A DNA stretch of 14,957 nucleotides from Janthinobacterium lividum (GCA_943327025.2 CALPVO020000014.1:1-14957); one strand, 5' to 3'. Positions 1-10,133 are shown, numbered from the stretch's first letter. Notes: generated from the letters alone by a model not told the origin. Program-made: numbers and translations.

Positions 1-1
1 A

Positions 2-1438
2 CACGCTACCTCCGACTGGATGGCTCTCGAACAGCAGCGCGGCATCTCGGTTACCTCGTCGGTGATGCAGTTCCCCTACCAGGACACGATCGTCAACCTG
101 CTGGACACGCCGGGCCACGAAGACTTCAGCGAAGACACCTATCGCACGCTGACAGCTGTGGACAGTGCACTCATGGTCATCGACTGCGCCAAGGGCGTGG
201 AAGAGCGCACCGTGAAGCTGATGGACGTGTGCCGCCTGCGCGATACGCCCATCATGACCTTCATCAATAAACTCGACCGGGAAGGCCGCGCACCCATCGA
301 GTTGCTGGATGAAGTGGAAGAGGTGCTGCGTTTGCGCTGTTCGCCCGTCACCTGGCCGATCGGCATGGGACGGCGGCTGAAGGGTATCTACCACCTGCTT
401 GAAGACCGCATCTATGCCTACGAGGCTGCCGAGAAGGGACGGGCGGGTACCAATCTCATCATTGAAGGGCTGAATTCGCCTGAGGCTGATGTTTTCCTCG
501 GCGACGACGCCGCAGAATTCCGCGAAGAGGTGGAACTGGTGCGTGGCGCCACGCCGACGTTCGATGCGGCGGAGTATCTGGCGGCGAAGCTCACCCCCGT
601 GTTCTTCGGCAGTGCCATCAGCAATTTCGGCGTGGAAGAGCTGCTGAAGACTTTCGTCAAGGAGGCGCCTGGGCCGCGGCCGCGCGGTACTACCACGCGT
701 GAAGTGCAGCCTGAGGAAGCGAAGCTGACGGGCTTCGTGTTCAAGATTCAGGCGAACATGGACCCTTCCCATCGCGACCGCATCGCGTTCATGCGGCTGT
801 GTAGTGGCCGTTACGTGAAGGGCATGAAGCTTTACCACGTGCGCCTCGGCAAGGAAGTGCGCGTAGCCGATGCCTTGACCTTCATGGCTTCCGACCGTCA
901 GGCCGCCGACGAAGCCTGGGCAGGCGACATCATCGGTCTGCATAACCACGGCACCATCGGCATCGGCGACACCTTCACCGAGGGCGAAAAGCTGTCCTTC
1001 ACGGGCATCCCGAATTTTGCTCCGGAGATTTTCCGCCGCGCCGTGCTCAAGGACCCCTTGCGCATGAAAGCCCTGCAGAAGGGCTTGGCGCAGTTGTGCG
1101 AAGAGGGCGCTACCCAGTTGTTCAAGCCGCTGCGCAACAACGACCTCATTCTGGGGGCGGTCGGTCAACTGCAGTTCGACGTGGTGGCGTTCCGCCTCGC
1201 GGACGAATACGGTGTGCAATGCGTGTTCGAGCCGATCAGCGTGGCCACGGCGCGGTGGGTGCGCTGTGCGGATGACAAGAAGGCCGCCGAGTTCCGTGAA
1301 CGCGCCTACGAACACCTGTCCATAGACCACGCCGGTGAACTGGTCTACCTTGCGCCTACGCGCGTGAATTTGGCGCTGACACAGGAGCGGTGGCCCGATG
1401 TCGGGTTCCGCGAAACACGGGAGCATCTTGCTGCATGA
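2..1438 (+). CDS. prfC: Peptide chain release factor 3 (RF3), 5' end missing
   Basis: RF3 is a translational GTPase that removes RF1/RF2 from the ribosome after peptide release. The reading frame is open from base 2, where His-Ala-Thr-Ser-Asp-Trp-Met aligns with E. coli PrfC around its residue 54. About 53 N-terminal residues, including the P-loop (G1), therefore lie outside the window. Visible GTPase motifs are QRGIS (switch I region), DTPGHED (G3), NKLD (G4) and [11 protein letters not shown] (G5 region). The RF3-type domains follow, with [33 protein letters not shown] and VGQLQFDVV, and the end VGFRETREH. The visible part is 478 codons, which with the missing residues matches the usual length of about 529. 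Met at base 20 is internal, not the start. The stop TGA overlaps the ATG of the next gene, so the two are probably translationally coupled. Identity is recognised from remembered family sequence. Confidence 0.97.
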   Translation, partial: HATSDWMALEQQRGISVTSSVMQFPYQDTIVNLLDTPGHEDFSEDTYRTLTAVDSALMVIDCAKGVEERTVKLMDVCRLRDTPIMTFINKLDREGRAPIELLDEVEEVLRLRCSPVTWPIGMGRRLKGIYHLLEDRIYAYEAAEKGRAGTNLIIEGLNSPEADVFLGDDAAEFREEVELVRGATPTFDAAEYLAAKLTPVFFGSAISNFGVEELLKTFVKEAPGPRPRGTTTREVQPEEAKLTGFVFKIQANMDPSHRDRIAFMRLCSGRYVKGMKLYHVRLGKEVRVADALTFMASDRQAADEAWAGDIIGLHNHGTIGIGDTFTEGEKLSFTGIPNFAPEIFRRAVLKDPLRMKALQKGLAQLCEEGATQLFKPLRNNDLILGAVGQLQFDVVAFRLADEYGVQCVFEPISVATARWVRCADDKKAAEFRERAYEHLSIDHAGELVYLAPTRVNLALTQERWPDVGFRETREHLAA

Positions 1439-2706
1439 AGACCGCTAGCGAACGCCGGGCCGTGCTGTTGCGCCGGCCAGTCTGGTCCTGGGCCCTCGTG
1501 GACTGGGCCAATTCGGCGTTTGCCACTACCGTGATGGCCGGATTCTTTCCGGTGTTCTTCAAGCAGTACTGGAGTGTCGGGGTGGAGGTGACCGAAAGCA
1601 CCTTCCGGCTCGGTATCGCCAACACGATTGCTTCGGCCTTTATTGCCTTGGGCGCACCCTTGCTGGGCGCGGTGGCCGACCGTGCGGGACGGCGCATGTT
1701 CTTGCTTATGCTCGCCACCTTCCTGGGCGCCACCATGAGCTGCGGCCTTTATTGGGCTGGGCAGGGACAGTGGGAACTGGCATCCGCTTTGTACGTGCTC
1801 GGCTCATTGGGTTTCTGGTGGAACAGCCAGTTCTCCGACAGTTTGCTGACGGATGTGGCGGAGCCTGCGGAATACGATTTCGTTTCGGCCTATGGCTACG
1901 CCATGGGTTATCTCGGCGGTGGTGTTCTGTTTATCGCCAACGTGCTCATGGTGACGCAGCCTGCTTGGTTCGGGTTGAAAGACGCGGCTGAGGGTGTCCG
2001 GTTGTCGTTTCTCACCGTGGGGGTGTGGTGGGTGCTATTCACCGTGCCGGCGATGCTGTTCGTGCGTGAAGTGCGGCCGGCAGTCCGTCCCACGGTTTGG
2101 CGTGCCATGGTGGAAGGGGTCACGGAGTTACGGGGGACACTTTCCGGGCTGCGCTCCCACCGTACATTGTTGGCTTTTCTGCTCGCCTATTGGTTCTACA
2201 TCGACGGCGTGAATACCGTCATCAAGATGGCGGTGGACTATGGGTTGTCGATTGGCCTGCCATCGGACGCCTTGCTGAAGGCCTTGCTCCTGACCCAGTT
2301 GGTGGGTTTCCCTGCCTCCTTGGCATTTGGGATGCTAGGACGCAAGTGGGGCCCGCGGACGGGCATCTTTATTGCGATTGGGGTGTACACCGCGGCGACT
2401 GTGGCTGCTACTTTCCTGCGAACAGAAAACGACTTCTATCTTCTGGCAGTAGTCATCGGCCTGGTGCAGGGTGGCATACAGAGCTTGTCGCGGGCCTATT
2501 TCGGGCGTTTGGTACCTGCCGGGCGAGCGGGTGAGTACTTCGGCTTCTACAACATGATGGGCAAGTTCGCCTCCGTACTTGGGCCCCTGCTGGCGGGCGT
2601 CACTGCGTTGCTGACGCGTGACCCGCGCCTGTCCATTCTGTCCGTTGCCGTCCTCTTCGTCATCGGCGCAGCTTTGCTGGCGCGGGTACCCCGCGACGCG
2701 GGCTAA
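1435..2706 (+). CDS. MFS transporter, Atg22/UMF1 family
   Basis: A 423-residue polytopic inner-membrane protein. The N-terminal [20 protein letters not shown] stretch, [15 protein letters not shown] (the MFS loop 2-3 motif), [15 protein letters not shown] and [13 protein letters not shown] are typical of the Atg22/UMF1 branch of the major facilitator superfamily (PF11700). The second half has further hydrophobic segments and [32 protein letters not shown], also characteristic of that branch. Start: the ATG at 1435 overlaps the prfC stop (ATGA), with GGGAG at 1419-1423 suitably placed upstream. A GTG at 1390 would add 15 residues from inside prfC, and I reject it. The substrate cannot be read from the sequence; family members have been linked to amino-acid or small-solute efflux, but I would not assign one. 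The neighbouring AraC regulator may control it. Confidence 0.9.
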   Translation: MKTASERRAVLLRRPVWSWALVDWANSAFATTVMAGFFPVFFKQYWSVGVEVTESTFRLGIANTIASAFIALGAPLLGAVADRAGRRMFLLMLATFLGATMSCGLYWAGQGQWELASALYVLGSLGFWWNSQFSDSLLTDVAEPAEYDFVSAYGYAMGYLGGGVLFIANVLMVTQPAWFGLKDAAEGVRLSFLTVGVWWVLFTVPAMLFVREVRPAVRPTVWRAMVEGVTELRGTLSGLRSHRTLLAFLLAYWFYIDGVNTVIKMAVDYGLSIGLPSDALLKALLLTQLVGFPASLAFGMLGRKWGPRTGIFIAIGVYTAATVAATFLRTENDFYLLAVVIGLVQGGIQSLSRAYFGRLVPAGRAGEYFGFYNMMGKFASVLGPLLAGVTALLTRDPRLSILSVAVLFVIGAALLARVPRDAG

Positions 2707-2726
2707 GGTAGACACCCGGGGGGGAT

Positions 2727-3662
2727 ATGCAAGCTGTTGAAACTTACTGCACTGCGTCGGTTCGTCCTCACGAACGTTTGCAGTTCTGGAACCTCATCTC
2801 CAACCGCATCTTCAGCGGTACGCAGGTGCGTTCTGCGGACCCGTTGTTCGACGCCGAAATGTGGTGGTGGCGCGTCGGCAGCTTGTCGCTGCTTCGTCCG
2901 CGTTGCCCCATCGCCGTGGTCGACCGCTATGGCGACCCGCAGGGACGTGACCCGACCCACGTCGTGCTTCATCTTCAGCACCGCGGTACGTCCCGTATCC
3001 TCCAGGGGAGCCAAGCGGCGCAGCTGTGCGCCGGCGACTTGGTGCTGAATACCCCGGCCGAACATTACCGGCTCGACGTGCTCGCCCGCACGGACATGCT
3101 TTCGGTCGAAATGCCCATTGCGCCGCTGGAAGAGCGTTACCCCGATATTCGTGAGGCGCTGGGACAGCGTCTGCCGGGGACGTCCAGTGCCGTGCAGACG
3201 CTGCACTCCTATCTGCTGTCCTTGTGGCACAGTGGCTTCGCGGCAGATGTCAGCGATGAGTGGCTCGAAGATGCTGAGGCTGTGTTCTATTCACTGCTCG
3301 GTGCCGCGGTCCGTAATGGACGTCGTGGGCCGGCCATGGCGGTCACCAAACCGCTGGTACATCGTTTGAAAGCTTTGGTGCAGGCGCGCCTGGAAGATGC
3401 GGACCTTGGGACTCATCGCCTGGCGCGCGAGGCCGGTGTGTCGCCGCGCTCCGTTCAGAATGCTTTTGCCGAGGTGGGGCTGACGCCCTCGATGTACATC
3501 ACCCAGTGCCGTCTGGAAAAGGCAGCCTCCTTGCTATCCGTGCACGCGGGCCGGGCAGTCACGGAAATCGCTCACGAGTGCGGCTTCAACGACAGCGGAT
3601 ACTTTTCGCGCTGCTTCCGTGCTCACTACGGTGTGGCGCCCAGTGCATGGCGCAAGGGCTGA
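2727..3662 (+). CDS. AraC-family transcriptional regulator
   Basis: A 311-residue cytoplasmic regulator. Residues about 1-190 form a ligand-sensing/dimerisation part resembling the AraC_binding_2 type (PF14525, as in FeaR), with the start RPHERLQFWNLISNRIF and VVLHLQHRGTSRILQG in the beta-rich core. Residues about 205-311 are the paired helix-turn-helix domain: HRLAREAGVSPRSVQNAF (HTH1, about 230-247) and VTEIAHECGFNDSGYFSRCF (HTH2), ending AHYGVAPSAWRKG, the classic AraC/XylS signature. Start: the ATG at 2727 follows a run of seven G at 2718-2724, an acceptable although close ribosome site, and the N-terminus fits the family. It lies 20 bases after the MFS transporter with no visible terminator between them, so cotranscription and regulation of that transporter are plausible inferences. 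The inducer is unknown. It converges on the transglutaminase gene with a 28-base gap. Confidence 0.92.
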   Translation: MQAVETYCTASVRPHERLQFWNLISNRIFSGTQVRSADPLFDAEMWWWRVGSLSLLRPRCPIAVVDRYGDPQGRDPTHVVLHLQHRGTSRILQGSQAAQLCAGDLVLNTPAEHYRLDVLARTDMLSVEMPIAPLEERYPDIREALGQRLPGTSSAVQTLHSYLLSLWHSGFAADVSDEWLEDAEAVFYSLLGAAVRNGRRGPAMAVTKPLVHRLKALVQARLEDADLGTHRLAREAGVSPRSVQNAFAEVGLTPSMYITQCRLEKAASLLSVHAGRAVTEIAHECGFNDSGYFSRCFRAHYGVAPSAWRKG

Positions 3663-3690
3663 TTGCGCAGCCTCTGGTGCTAGGGTTGTT

Positions 3691-6387
3691 TCACTCCTTC
3701 GGTAGGTAGCGCCAAGCGGTATAAGCCTGCGCCGCGACCCTTAACTCTGCGGCGAGTGGCGGGTGCGCCATGGCCACGCGCTCGGCATAGGTCAGTTCCC
3801 CTTCGCCTGCAGCGCGTGGCAGGCCTGCTTTGGCTGCGCGCCGGCAGGCGCGGCGCCATTCTCGTTCCCACCGGGAGGGACGCCGCCAGTTACCGGTGCG
3901 CACCACCATGACGAACAGCACCGCTCCTGCCGCGCCAAGTAATGCGACGAGCGCACGGACGACGCTGCCCAGACCGTCCTCGCCGAATCCTAATTTCGCC
4001 GCCAGTTGTTCCTGAGCGGTTCGATCAAATTGCAGAAACTGCTGTTGCCAAGCGGTGCGTGCGGCGTCTACCAAGGAGCGCGCCTCGCCTAGCCATTGCC
4101 ACCGGGATGACCATCGGCCGGGCACGGGTTCATCTGCGCCAAGCGCGCCATCGAGGCCTTGTTCTACGCGTTCGGGCGCGACTGCAGCGGTGGGGTCGAT
4201 GCGTACCCACCCTTGTCCACGCAGCCAGACTTCCACCCAGGCGTGCGCGTCGGCCTGCCTTACCAGCAGATATTTGCCAATGCGGTTCCATTCGCCCCCT
4301 TGGTAGCCTGTGACCACGCGTGCGGGAATGCCGGCGGCGCGGGCCACTGCCGCCAGCGCCGAGGCGTAATGGCCGCAAAAACCCTGCTTCGTTCCGAACA
4401 GAAATTCGTCTACGGCGTTGGTGTTGTCGAGTTGCGGCGGCGTGAGCGTGTAGGTGAACGGCGGTTCGCTGAAGTGTTGCAAGACGGCTTGCAGTAGCTC
4501 GCGATCGTCGCGATAGGCGGACCGCAGTTGTGCTGCCCACGCCAAGGTCTGCGGGTTCGTTCCCGCTGGCCACTGCAGTGCGCGGCGACGTAGCGACAAC
4601 GGCAGCTCCCCCGAAATGACGGCGGCGGGGTAACTCGTGGCTGCATAAGCGAGCAGTGAAGTTACCGGCTGCTCAGCTTGCACCGTGAGGTCCCAGCCTT
4701 GGCTGGCCTGCGGCAGATTCCAACTGAGCCCACGTTCCAGCAGGGGCAGGTAGCGGTGTTGCGTAGCTTCCAGCAGCACGCGGTAGGAGATGGCCTGGCC
4801 CTGGGGTAGCGGTGATAGCTTTGGGTAGGGCGTACCGCGTGCAGCGCGCCACGTGCCGCCGTCGAAGTCATGCAGTACTGGCCCGCGCCAGTAACGCTGC
4901 GATCGCGGCGGCAGTTTGCCGGTGAAGAACACGCGCATCACGGGGTCGTCGGACAGGGACAGTTCGCTGATGTCGCCGGGGCGCATCTCGTCGCCTAAGC
5001 CGCTCAGCGCACGGCCTTCTGAGGGCAGAGACCAGAAATGTCCTTCGATTCGCGGAACGAACAGGAACAGCAGCGCCGTTATAGGCAGGCCGTAGAGCAA
5101 GGTCCTACCGGTCTGTCGCAGGAGTGGTAGTTCGCCGGTGCTGCCGGGGGGGCGGGCGCAGGCCACCAGAGCCGCGAGCGCTAACCACAAGGTACCTAGT
5201 GCCAGCAGGGCGGTGGTCGGTGCACCACTGGTCAGGACGGCGGAGTACGTGAGAAACGCCGCCAGGAAAAACAGCACGCCGAGGTCGCGTCGGTCGCGGG
5301 TTTCCGTCAGTTTCAGGGCTGCCATGGTGACCAGCAAGGCGCTACCGGCGGCCAAACCATTCCATGTGCGGAAGGCGAGCAACACGCCCATGGCTGCCAC
5401 CAAAGCCAACAACAGCTTCAGCCAGCGGGGCGGCAACGGCCAGTGACGCGTGGTGACTAGCCAACGCCACAGGAGGCAGGCCGCCAGAAACCCGCTGACC
5501 AGCCAAGGTACATGTCCCCATAGCAAGGCACCTGCCATACCAAGGGCCAGTAAGGCTGGCTTTAGGGTGCGAGGATCCAGCGCAGTGTTAGCCGGTGGCG
5601 GCGCTTCCGGCGGTCGAAGCAGGGCCGTGGGACGGGTTTGCTCCGGCGGTGCCTGCCAGGCGCGCTCCATGACCACCCGGCGTCCGAGGCGAGCTGAGGC
5701 GCGCCAGGCGATGCGTTGCCAGAGGTCGCCCTCTCGCCAAGCGCGGAGGCTGACCACATCGCCGTCTCCGCTCGGCGATGCGGTCAGTTGTTCGATGTCC
5801 CCTGCATCACCACGCTGTGGGGTCGTGGCTGCCGTGGGGGCGGATGCCGGGGTTGGCGGATGGATCCAAGTCCAGGCGCGGAACAACCCAAGGGGGTAAC
5901 GGGTGGCGAGCCGAACCCGCAGTAGTCCTGGCGTCGTGGGTTGGGTCCAATGAACGTGAACCGTTTGCCCGGGGACCAGAGATACCACGCGGGGTTGGGG
6001 CAACCCGGCGCGCGCGGGTCCATCGATTTCGAGGTCCGGGCGTGGTCGGTTGTCCGGAATGCGCAGGGCGAGATGAAAGTCGACTGGCCCGGTGGGGGCG
6101 TTGGTGTGTGCTGTTCCCTGCAAGTGGCCCACGATGCCTTGCAAGTTGGCATGGGCTTGGTGCATGGCGACCCAACCCGCGGCAGCCAACAAGAAGGTGA
6201 GCAGCAGGGCGAGATTGTTGCCGTAGTTCAGTCCGCCCACCAGCATGGCCAGCAGCATGGTGGCGTACGCGAATCCCAGCCCCGTTGGTACGATGTAAAG
6301 GCGACGTCGATGGAGTTCGAACTCGCCGAGGTCCGCTCCTTGGCGGCGGAGTGTCCAGCGTGCAACGGCTTGCCGGAACCGGGACAT
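3691..6387 (-). CDS. Fused DUF58 / TgpA-like transglutaminase membrane protein (DUF58-DUF3488-transglutaminase-DUF4129)
   Basis: An 898-residue membrane protein. Residues about 1-245 match a DUF58 protein: two membrane segments near 34-52 and 57-78, then RYPLGLFRAW (163-172) and RAWREGDLWQRIAWRA (215-230), equivalent to the DUF58 core RPGDxxRxIxW. The usual last 60-80 residues of DUF58 are absent. From about residue 268 the protein follows TgpA (P. aeruginosa PA2873 type): a hydrophobic DUF3488 block of about seven segments (275-446), then a periplasmic transglutaminase-like domain with Cys671 in GFCGHYAS, His715 in ADAHAWVEVW and Asp731 in WVRIDPTAA. A last membrane segment lies near 806-828, and a cytoplasmic DUF4129 tail carries GEGELTYAERV. 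The Cys-His and His-Asp spacings (44 and 16) equal those I recall for TgpA, so the triad looks intact. Start: ATG with GAAGG at 6396-6400, which overlaps the MoxR stop. In-frame fusion is seen; its function is not known. Confidence 0.93.
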   Translation of the reverse strand: MSRFRQAVARWTLRRQGADLGEFELHRRRLYIVPTGLGFAYATMLLAMLVGGLNYGNNLALLLTFLLAAAGWVAMHQAHANLQGIVGHLQGTAHTNAPTGPVDFHLALRIPDNRPRPDLEIDGPARAGLPQPRVVSLVPGQTVHVHWTQPTTPGLLRVRLATRYPLGLFRAWTWIHPPTPASAPTAATTPQRGDAGDIEQLTASPSGDGDVVSLRAWREGDLWQRIAWRASARLGRRVVMERAWQAPPEQTRPTALLRPPEAPPPANTALDPRTLKPALLALGMAGALLWGHVPWLVSGFLAACLLWRWLVTTRHWPLPPRWLKLLLALVAAMGVLLAFRTWNGLAAGSALLVTMAALKLTETRDRRDLGVLFFLAAFLTYSAVLTSGAPTTALLALGTLWLALAALVACARPPGSTGELPLLRQTGRTLLYGLPITALLFLFVPRIEGHFWSLPSEGRALSGLGDEMRPGDISELSLSDDPVMRVFFTGKLPPRSQRYWRGPVLHDFDGGTWRAARGTPYPKLSPLPQGQAISYRVLLEATQHRYLPLLERGLSWNLPQASQGWDLTVQAEQPVTSLLAYAATSYPAAVISGELPLSLRRRALQWPAGTNPQTLAWAAQLRSAYRDDRELLQAVLQHFSEPPFTYTLTPPQLDNTNAVDEFLFGTKQGFCGHYASALAAVARAAGIPARVVTGYQGGEWNRIGKYLLVRQADAHAWVEVWLRGQGWVRIDPTAAVAPERVEQGLDGALGADEPVPGRWSSRWQWLGEARSLVDAARTAWQQQFLQFDRTAQEQLAAKLGFGEDGLGSVVRALVALLGAAGAVLFVMVVRTGNWRRPSRWEREWRRACRRAAKAGLPRAAGEGELTYAERVAMAHPPLAAELRVAAQAYTAWRYLPKE

Positions 6388-6398
6388 GTCCGCTGCCT

Positions 6399-7358
6399 TC
6401 AGGGCACAGGAGTATTGGCGAGAAGATCCGTCAGGACGGCTAGGCTGCTAGCGGCGTTACGCGGTGAACCGGTATTGCCACGCACCTGCACGCGGTGCGC
6501 GACCACTGCCACGAAGACGGCCTGCAGGTCTTCCGGGATGACGCCGTGCCTGCCGTTCAGCAAAGCCTGCGCCTGCGCCGCACGCAGCAGAGCCATGACG
6601 GCACGCGGCGAAAGCCCGCCCTCGAGCAAGTCGTGGTGCCTTACTGCGCCGACTAGCGCCTGCAGGTAATCGAGCAGGGCGGGGGAGGCATGAACACGGC
6701 GCACCGCCGCCTGAAGTGCCAGCAAGGCTTCGCGGGACAGGCACGGTGTGAGGCGTGCCACCAACTCGCGGCGGTCCTCGCCAAGGAGTAACGCACGTTC
6801 ATGCTCTGGGGACGGGTAGCCCAGCGATAGCCGCATGAGAAAACGGTCCAGTTGGCTTTCGGGTAGTGGGAATGTGCCTGCTTGCAGCAAGGGGTTTTGC
6901 GTGGCGATGACGAAGAACGGTACCGGCAGTAAGTGCGTTTCGCCGTCGACGGTAACCTGCCGTTCTTCCATGGCCTCGAGCAACGCGCCTTGCGCCCGCG
7001 GGGTGGCGCGGTTCAATTCATCCGCCAGCAGCACCTCCGCGAATACGGGGCCGGCATGGAACACGAAGGTGCCGGTGGGGGCATCGAACACCCGGCTACC
7101 GGTGACATCCGCGGGGAGCAAGTCGCTGGTGAACTGGAGCCGACGAAAAGCCAGCCCGAGGGCGCGGGCCAAACTGTGCGCCAGCGTCGTTTTGCCGACG
7201 CCGGGCAGGTCTTCCAATAGCAAGTGGCCGCCGGCCAGCAAGCACGACAGCGACAGTTCCAACTGTGGCCGTTTGCCAAGAACAATACCTTCCAGCGCCG
7301 CGAGCACGGGCTGCAGCGCTTGCCGGGCGGCCTTCGCTTCCTGGCTGCCCAGCACCAT
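6399..7358 (-). CDS. MoxR-family AAA+ ATPase
   Basis: A 319-residue cytoplasmic ATPase of the MoxR/RavA group (AAA_3, PF07726, plus a C-terminal lid domain). Visible motifs are Walker A LPGVGKTT (51-58), Walker B VLLADELNRA (109-118, with Asp113 and Glu114), sensor 1 IATQNP (151-156), and PLPESQLDRFLMRL, holding the conserved Asp-Arg-Phe at 171-173. The lid part contains GLSPRAVMALLRAAQAQALL. MoxR proteins are proposed to act as chaperones that help partner proteins, often with von Willebrand-like domains, to mature. In many bacteria they sit directly before DUF58 and transglutaminase genes, exactly as here. The start ATG is 3 bases after the valS stop, and its ribosome site GGGAG (7367-7371) lies inside the last valS codons. 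The downstream fusion gene begins 11 bases after its stop. Function within this cassette is inferred from context. Confidence 0.95.
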   Translation of the reverse strand: MVLGSQEAKAARQALQPVLAALEGIVLGKRPQLELSLSCLLAGGHLLLEDLPGVGKTTLAHSLARALGLAFRRLQFTSDLLPADVTGSRVFDAPTGTFVFHAGPVFAEVLLADELNRATPRAQGALLEAMEERQVTVDGETHLLPVPFFVIATQNPLLQAGTFPLPESQLDRFLMRLSLGYPSPEHERALLLGEDRRELVARLTPCLSREALLALQAAVRRVHASPALLDYLQALVGAVRHHDLLEGGLSPRAVMALLRAAQAQALLNGRHGVIPEDLQAVFVAVVAHRVQVRGNTGSPRNAASSLAVLTDLLANTPVP

Positions 7359-7361
7359 GGC

Positions 7362-10133
7362 TTACGCTCCCGCCAGCGCGCGAACGCGTGCCAACTGCGC
7401 ATCGAAGGTGGCCAGTTCCTGAGCGAACTTCGCGATGCGCTCCCGTTCTTGCGCCACCACCGCCGGTGGTGCGTTGGCGACGAAGCTTTCCTTGGATAAC
7501 TTCGCTTCTGCCTTGGCCACTTCAGCGGCAATTCTGGCGCGCTGCTTCTCGAGGCGACCAATTTCCGCGGCGACGTCGATGAGGCCCGCCATGGGCACCA
7601 GCAGTTGCATCTGGTCCACCAAGGCCACGGCGGATTCCGGCGTGGCGGCGCCCGGGGCGACGATTTGCGGAGGCTCCGTATTGGCGAGGCGTTCAATGGC
7701 ACGGCTGTTCGCCGCGAGGCGGGCCAGTTCGCTGGGCGAAGCATCCTTCACCAAGACGGTGAAGCGCTTGCTCGGCGCAATATCCATCTCTCCGCGAATG
7801 CGTCGCAAGCCGAGCACCACCTGTTGCACCCAGCCGAGTTCGGCTTCGGCCGCTTCGTCACGCGCGCCCGCCACGGGGTAGGGCTGCCGCATGATGGTGG
7901 TAGCTTCCATGCCGAGCGCTGGCGCGGTGCGCAGCCAGATTTCTTCGGTGATGAACGGCATGAGCGGGTGCAACGCGCGCAGCGTGGTTTCGAGTACTTC
8001 CACGAGCGAACGGCGCGTGCCGCGCTTCTGCGCTTCGGTGGCGGTATCCGACTGCAGCACCGCCTTCGACAGTTCCAGATACCAGTCGCAGTATTCGTAC
8101 CAGCTGAACTCGTAGAGCGCTTGGGCATGCGCGTCGAGACGGTAATCCTTGAGACCTGCGCGTGCGCCACCGACGGCATGGGCCAGACGCGAGCGAATCC
8201 AGCGGTCCGCCAGCGACAGCTCCGCGCCTTCGGCATTCAGGTCCTGCCCTTCGGTGGTCATCAGCACATAGCGCGCCGCGTTCCACAGCTTGTTGCAGAA
8301 ATTGCGATAGCCCTCGATACGGCCGACGTCGAAGCGGATGTCGCGGGACAAGGTGGCGAGCGAAGCAAAAGTGAAACGTAGCGCATCGGTACCGTAGGCG
8401 GCGAGGCCATCGGGGAACTGCTTCCGCGTCGATTTTTCGATGCCTGCGGCCAAGTGCGGCTGCATGAGGCCGGTGGTGCGCTTGGCGACGAGGTCTTCGA
8501 GGGCAATGCCGTCGATGAGGTCGATGGGGTCCAGCACATTGCCCTTCGACTTCGACATCTTCTGGCCTTCGTGGTCGCGGATGAGGCCATGGACATAGAC
8601 CGTGCGGAATGGCACATCGTCCATGAACTTCAACCCGAACATGATCATGCGGGCGACCCAGAAGAAGATGATGTCAAAGCCGGTGACCAGTACTGCCGTG
8701 GGGTAGAAGCGGCGTAGTTCCGGTGTTTTCTCGGGCCAGCCCAGAGTGCTGAACGGCCAAAGAGCCGAGGAGAACCAAGTATCGAGCACGTCCTCGTCGC
8801 GGTTGAGGACGAGGTCGGCGGCAAGCGAATGCTTTGCCCGGACTTCGGCCTCGTCGCGACCCACGTAGATATTGCCGGCGGCGTCGTACCACGCCGGAAT
8901 GCGGTGGCCCCACCACAGCTGGCGGCTGATGCACCAGTCCTTGATGTTGCGCATCCATTCGTAATAGGTGCGGTCCCAGTTCGCGGGGACGAACTGGATG
9001 CGGCCATCTTCCACGGCCTTGATGGCCGGTTCCGCCAGCGGCGCGATGCGCACGTACCACTGGTCCGTGAGCCAGGGCTCCACGACGGCGTTGCTGCGAT
9101 CGCCACGCGGCACCATGAGGGTGTGCGCTTTGACCTCTTCTAGCAAGCCGAGCGCTTCGAGGTCCGCCACGATGCGCTTGCGTGCCACGAAACGGTCGAG
9201 ACCGCGATAGGCCTCCGGTACGTCGTCTGTCAGGCGCGCATCCTTGGTGAGGATGTTGAGTAGTGGCAGCGAATGGCGCTGGGCCATCTCGTAGTCGTTG
9301 AAGTCGTGTGCCGGCGTAATCTTGACGCAGCCGGTGCCGAACTCGCGCTCGACGTAGTCATCCGCAATGATGGGGATGTCGCGTCCCGTGAGTGGCAGAC
9401 GGATGTGTTTGCCCACCAAGTGCGCGTAGCGCTCGTCTTCGGGGTGCACAGCCACAGCGGTGTCGCCGAGCATGGTTTCCGGGCGCGTGGTGGCGACCAC
9501 CAAATGGCCGCTGCCGTCTGCGAGTGGGTAACGCAAGGACCACAGTGAGCCCTGCTCTTCGTGCGACAGCACCTCGAGGTCCGAGAGCGCGGTGTGGAGC
9601 ACCGGGTCCCAGTTCACCAGGCGCTTGCCGCGGTAAATGAGCCCCTCGTCGTGCAGGCGCACGAAGGTCTCGGTCACCGCCTTCGACAGGCCCTCGTCCA
9701 TGGTGAAGCGGTCGCGGCTCCAGTCCAATGAACTGCCTAGGCGACGCAGCTGCCCGTTGATGGTGCCGCCGGATTGGCCCTTCCACGTCCACACACGTTC
9801 CAGAAACGCGTCACGGCCGAGGTCATGACGTGTCTTGCCTTCAGCGTTCAGCTGCCGTTCCACCACCATTTGCGTGGCGATGCCGGCATGGTCCGTTCCG
9901 GGTTGCCAGAGTGTGTCGTTGCCCTCCATGCGGTGGAACCGCACGAGCGTGTCCATGACCGTATTGTTGAAGGCATGCCCCATGTGCAACGTGCCGGTGA
10001 CGTTCGGCGGCGGAATGACGATGCAGTAAGGCGGCTGACCATCGTCCTCGGGGCGTGGCGGAAAGCATCCTTCTGCTTCCCACTTGGCGTAGAGACGCTG
10101 CTCGATGTCCTGGGGCTGGTAACTCTTGTCCAT
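7362..10133 (-). CDS. valS: Valyl-tRNA synthetase
   Basis: Class I aminoacyl-tRNA synthetase that charges tRNA-Val and edits mischarged threonine; 923 residues against 951 in E. coli. Counting from [12 protein letters not shown], the HIGH-type motif is HMGH at 50-53 within [15 protein letters not shown], and the KMSKS loop is at 525-529 within [14 protein letters not shown]. Between them lie the editing domain, with [20 protein letters not shown], and [10 protein letters not shown]. The C-terminal part holds the anticodon-binding domain, then a charged coiled coil ([20 protein letters not shown] onward) typical of ValS. The ATG at 10133 is chosen because it aligns with E. coli MEKTYNPQDIEQ; only a weak site (GCGAG, 10139-10143) precedes it. 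A TTG four codons upstream is possible but less likely. It sits between pepA and a MoxR gene on the same strand, and holC is not in its usual place before it. Confidence 0.98.
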   Translation of the reverse strand: MDKSYQPQDIEQRLYAKWEAEGCFPPRPEDDGQPPYCIVIPPPNVTGTLHMGHAFNNTVMDTLVRFHRMEGNDTLWQPGTDHAGIATQMVVERQLNAEGKTRHDLGRDAFLERVWTWKGQSGGTINGQLRRLGSSLDWSRDRFTMDEGLSKAVTETFVRLHDEGLIYRGKRLVNWDPVLHTALSDLEVLSHEEQGSLWSLRYPLADGSGHLVVATTRPETMLGDTAVAVHPEDERYAHLVGKHIRLPLTGRDIPIIADDYVEREFGTGCVKITPAHDFNDYEMAQRHSLPLLNILTKDARLTDDVPEAYRGLDRFVARKRIVADLEALGLLEEVKAHTLMVPRGDRSNAVVEPWLTDQWYVRIAPLAEPAIKAVEDGRIQFVPANWDRTYYEWMRNIKDWCISRQLWWGHRIPAWYDAAGNIYVGRDEAEVRAKHSLAADLVLNRDEDVLDTWFSSALWPFSTLGWPEKTPELRRFYPTAVLVTGFDIIFFWVARMIMFGLKFMDDVPFRTVYVHGLIRDHEGQKMSKSKGNVLDPIDLIDGIALEDLVAKRTTGLMQPHLAAGIEKSTRKQFPDGLAAYGTDALRFTFASLATLSRDIRFDVGRIEGYRNFCNKLWNAARYVLMTTEGQDLNAEGAELSLADRWIRSRLAHAVGGARAGLKDYRLDAHAQALYEFSWYEYCDWYLELSKAVLQSDTATEAQKRGTRRSLVEVLETTLRALHPLMPFITEEIWLRTAPALGMEATTIMRQPYPVAGARDEAAEAELGWVQQVVLGLRRIRGEMDIAPSKRFTVLVKDASPSELARLAANSRAIERLANTEPPQIVAPGAATPESAVALVDQMQLLVPMAGLIDVAAEIGRLEKQRARIAAEVAKAEAKLSKESFVANAPPAVVAQERERIAKFAQELATFDAQLARVRALAGA

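Noticed and set aside
1390..1434. GTG-initiated N-terminal extension of the MFS transporter
   Set aside because: It adds 15 polar residues translated out of frame inside prfC. The ATG at 1435 has a ribosome site and the ATGA overlap.
5941..6669. Long plus-strand open frame (242 codons) opposite the DUF58 and MoxR genes
   Set aside because: It is a shadow of high-GC coding sequence. The translation resembles no family, and the opposite strand has clear domains and motifs.
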